Of a DNA stretch of 6,158 nt, positions 5,173 to 6,158 are shown one piece after another; positions within the stretch are counted from its first letter, which is position 1; each line of letters starts with the position of its first letter. A model generated the notes under the pieces. It saw only the letters and a program-made list of their open reading frames with translations, had not been told where the DNA came from and did no database searches. The translations under genes and the position numbers were made by a program. This DNA is from Undibacterium sp. (GTDB lineage Bacteria > Pseudomonadota > Gammaproteobacteria > Burkholderiales > Burkholderiaceae_D): positions 1 through 6,158 of the forward strand of contig JAIELM010000452.1 in assembly GCA_019752975.1 (NCBI GenBank). Reading direction: 5' to 3'.

Positions 5173-6158
5173 TTATTTTTTACGCATAGGAGGCAAATCG
5201 GTACAAACACCTTTATACACTTCCGCCGCCATACCAATAGATTCTCCCAAAGTTGGATGCGGATGTATGGTTTTGCCGATGTCAATCGCGTCAGCACCCA
5301 TCTCAATTGCCAACACAACTTCGCCTATCATATCGCCCGCATGGGTACCCACTATGCCACCACCAATAATACGTTTGGTCTCTGGATTAAAGATCAGTTT
5401 GGTAAAACCTTCAGCCCGACCATTGGCCACAGCGCGACCAGATGCTGCCCACGGGAACACCGCTTTTTCTATCGCGATGCCTTTGGCTTTGGCTTCATCT
5501 TCGGTGATACCCACCCAAGCTACTTCTGGGTCAGTGTAAGCGACCGATGGAATTACACTAGCGTCGAAAAACGCTTTTTCACCAAAAGCTGCTTCTGCCG
5601 CGACATGTGCTTCGTGCACAGCCTTATGCGCCAGCATAGGCTGTCCAACCAAGTCGCCAATGGCGAAGATATGCGCTACATTGGTACGCATTTGTTTGTC
5701 GACGTTAATAAAACCCCGATCAGTCACTACAACACCAGCCTTGTCAGCGGCGATTTTTTTACCGTTAGGGCTGCGACCAACTGCAACCAAGACTAAATCA
5801 TAGACCTGAGATTCTGGCGCCGTGACGCCAGCTTCTGCCGCCTCAAAACTGACTTTAATACCTTCTGGCAGAGCTTCTACACCGACGGTCTTGGTCTTCA
5901 GCATGATCTTGTCGAAACGTTTTTCATTATGTTTTTGCCAGACCTTGACCATATCGCGATCAGCGCCTTGCATCAATCCATCCATCATCTCAACCACATC
6001 GATCCTTGCCCCTAGAGTGGAATACACGGTCGCCATTTCCAAACCAATGATACCGCCGCCGATAACCAACATGCGTTTAGGGATTTGACGCAACTCAAGC
6101 GCACCAGTGCTGTCTACAATGCGAGGATCCACCGGTACGAAAGGCAAATTCACAACAG
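5173..6158 (-). CDS. lpdA: Dihydrolipoamide dehydrogenase (E3), C-terminal two-thirds (runs off right edge)
   Basis: The 328 codons in the window are the C-terminal part of an E3 subunit; full-length proteins are ~470 residues, or more with an N-terminal lipoyl domain. The reading frame continues open to the right edge, so the GTG at 6153 is not the start. Counting from that codon: the NAD-binding GGGIIG is at 32-37, the second FAD-binding motif FAIGDLVG at 163-170, and the dimerisation domain ends with HPHPTLGES, whose His299 and Glu304 form the catalytic His-Glu pair. The redox-active CxxxxC lies upstream, outside the window. E3 reoxidises dihydrolipoamide with NAD+ for the pyruvate or 2-oxoglutarate dehydrogenase complex. 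The sequence style is that of the pyruvate dehydrogenase E3 of betaproteobacteria; aceE/aceF would be expected beyond the right edge. Confidence 0.95.
   Translation of the reverse strand, partial: VVNLPFVPVDPRIVDSTGALELRQIPKRMLVIGGGIIGLEMATVYSTLGARIDVVEMMDGLMQGADRDMVKVWQKHNEKRFDKIMLKTKTVGVEALPEGIKVSFEAAEAGVTAPESQVYDLVLVAVGRSPNGKKIAADKAGVVVTDRGFINVDKQMRTNVAHIFAIGDLVGQPMLAHKAVHEAHVAAEAAFGEKAFFDASVIPSVAYTDPEVAWVGITEDEAKAKGIAIEKAVFPWAASGRAVANGRAEGFTKLIFNPETKRIIGGGIVGTHAGDMIGEVVLAIEMGADAIDIGKTIHPHPTLGESIGMAAEVYKGVCTDLPPMRKK

Noticed and set aside
5085..5318. Minus-strand open frame across the lpdA 3' end and terminator
   Set aside because: It overlaps the conserved E3 C-terminus in another frame and runs through the terminator hairpin.
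5257..5796. 179-codon plus-strand frame antisense to lpdA
   Set aside because: Long, but entirely opposite conserved E3 motifs; no start signal or recognisable domain.

Overview
The window looks like chromosomal DNA of a moderate-GC betaproteobacterium, probably Burkholderiales (an Oxalobacteraceae/Undibacterium-like organism is a reasonable guess). This is inferred from the style of the dihydrolipoamide dehydrogenase, the SbcD fragment and the LysR/aldo-keto reductase pair; no rRNA is present to confirm it.

Layout from left to right: the 5' end of sbcD (minus strand, cut by the left edge); a short gap with a truncated copy of a small inverted-repeat element; a LysR-type regulator (minus); a 483-bp divergent gap holding two different MITE-like elements inserted back to back; an aldo/keto reductase (plus); a 486-bp gap with a perfect 18-bp palindrome and a full copy of the first MITE family; a secreted M35 (aspzincin, Lys-N type) metalloendopeptidase (plus); 3 bp later, a small exported protein homologous to the protease's own pro-domain (plus); and, convergent, the 3' two-thirds of lpdA (minus, cut by the right edge).

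The most interesting part is 3301-4941. The protease has a signal peptide, an approximately 160-residue beta-rich pro-domain and a complete Lys-N-like catalytic domain. The next gene encodes a protein resembling only the pro-domain, with its own export signal, and so is a candidate inhibitor, chaperone or immunity partner of the protease. A canonical terminator hairpin with a U-tract lies inside the 5' end of that second gene. It overlaps a mutually exclusive upstream hairpin, which suggests attenuation setting the protease-to-partner ratio.

The other theme is small mobile DNA. Three copies of a 98-132-bp element (termini TAGGACTTACGCAAAA, 5-bp target duplications on the two full copies) and one 175-bp element with IS66-like GTAA ends and a near-perfect 8-bp duplication occupy three of the gaps. 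None encodes a protein. sbcD and lpdA are ordinary housekeeping genes, and LysR plus aldo/keto reductase is a classic divergent regulator-target pair.
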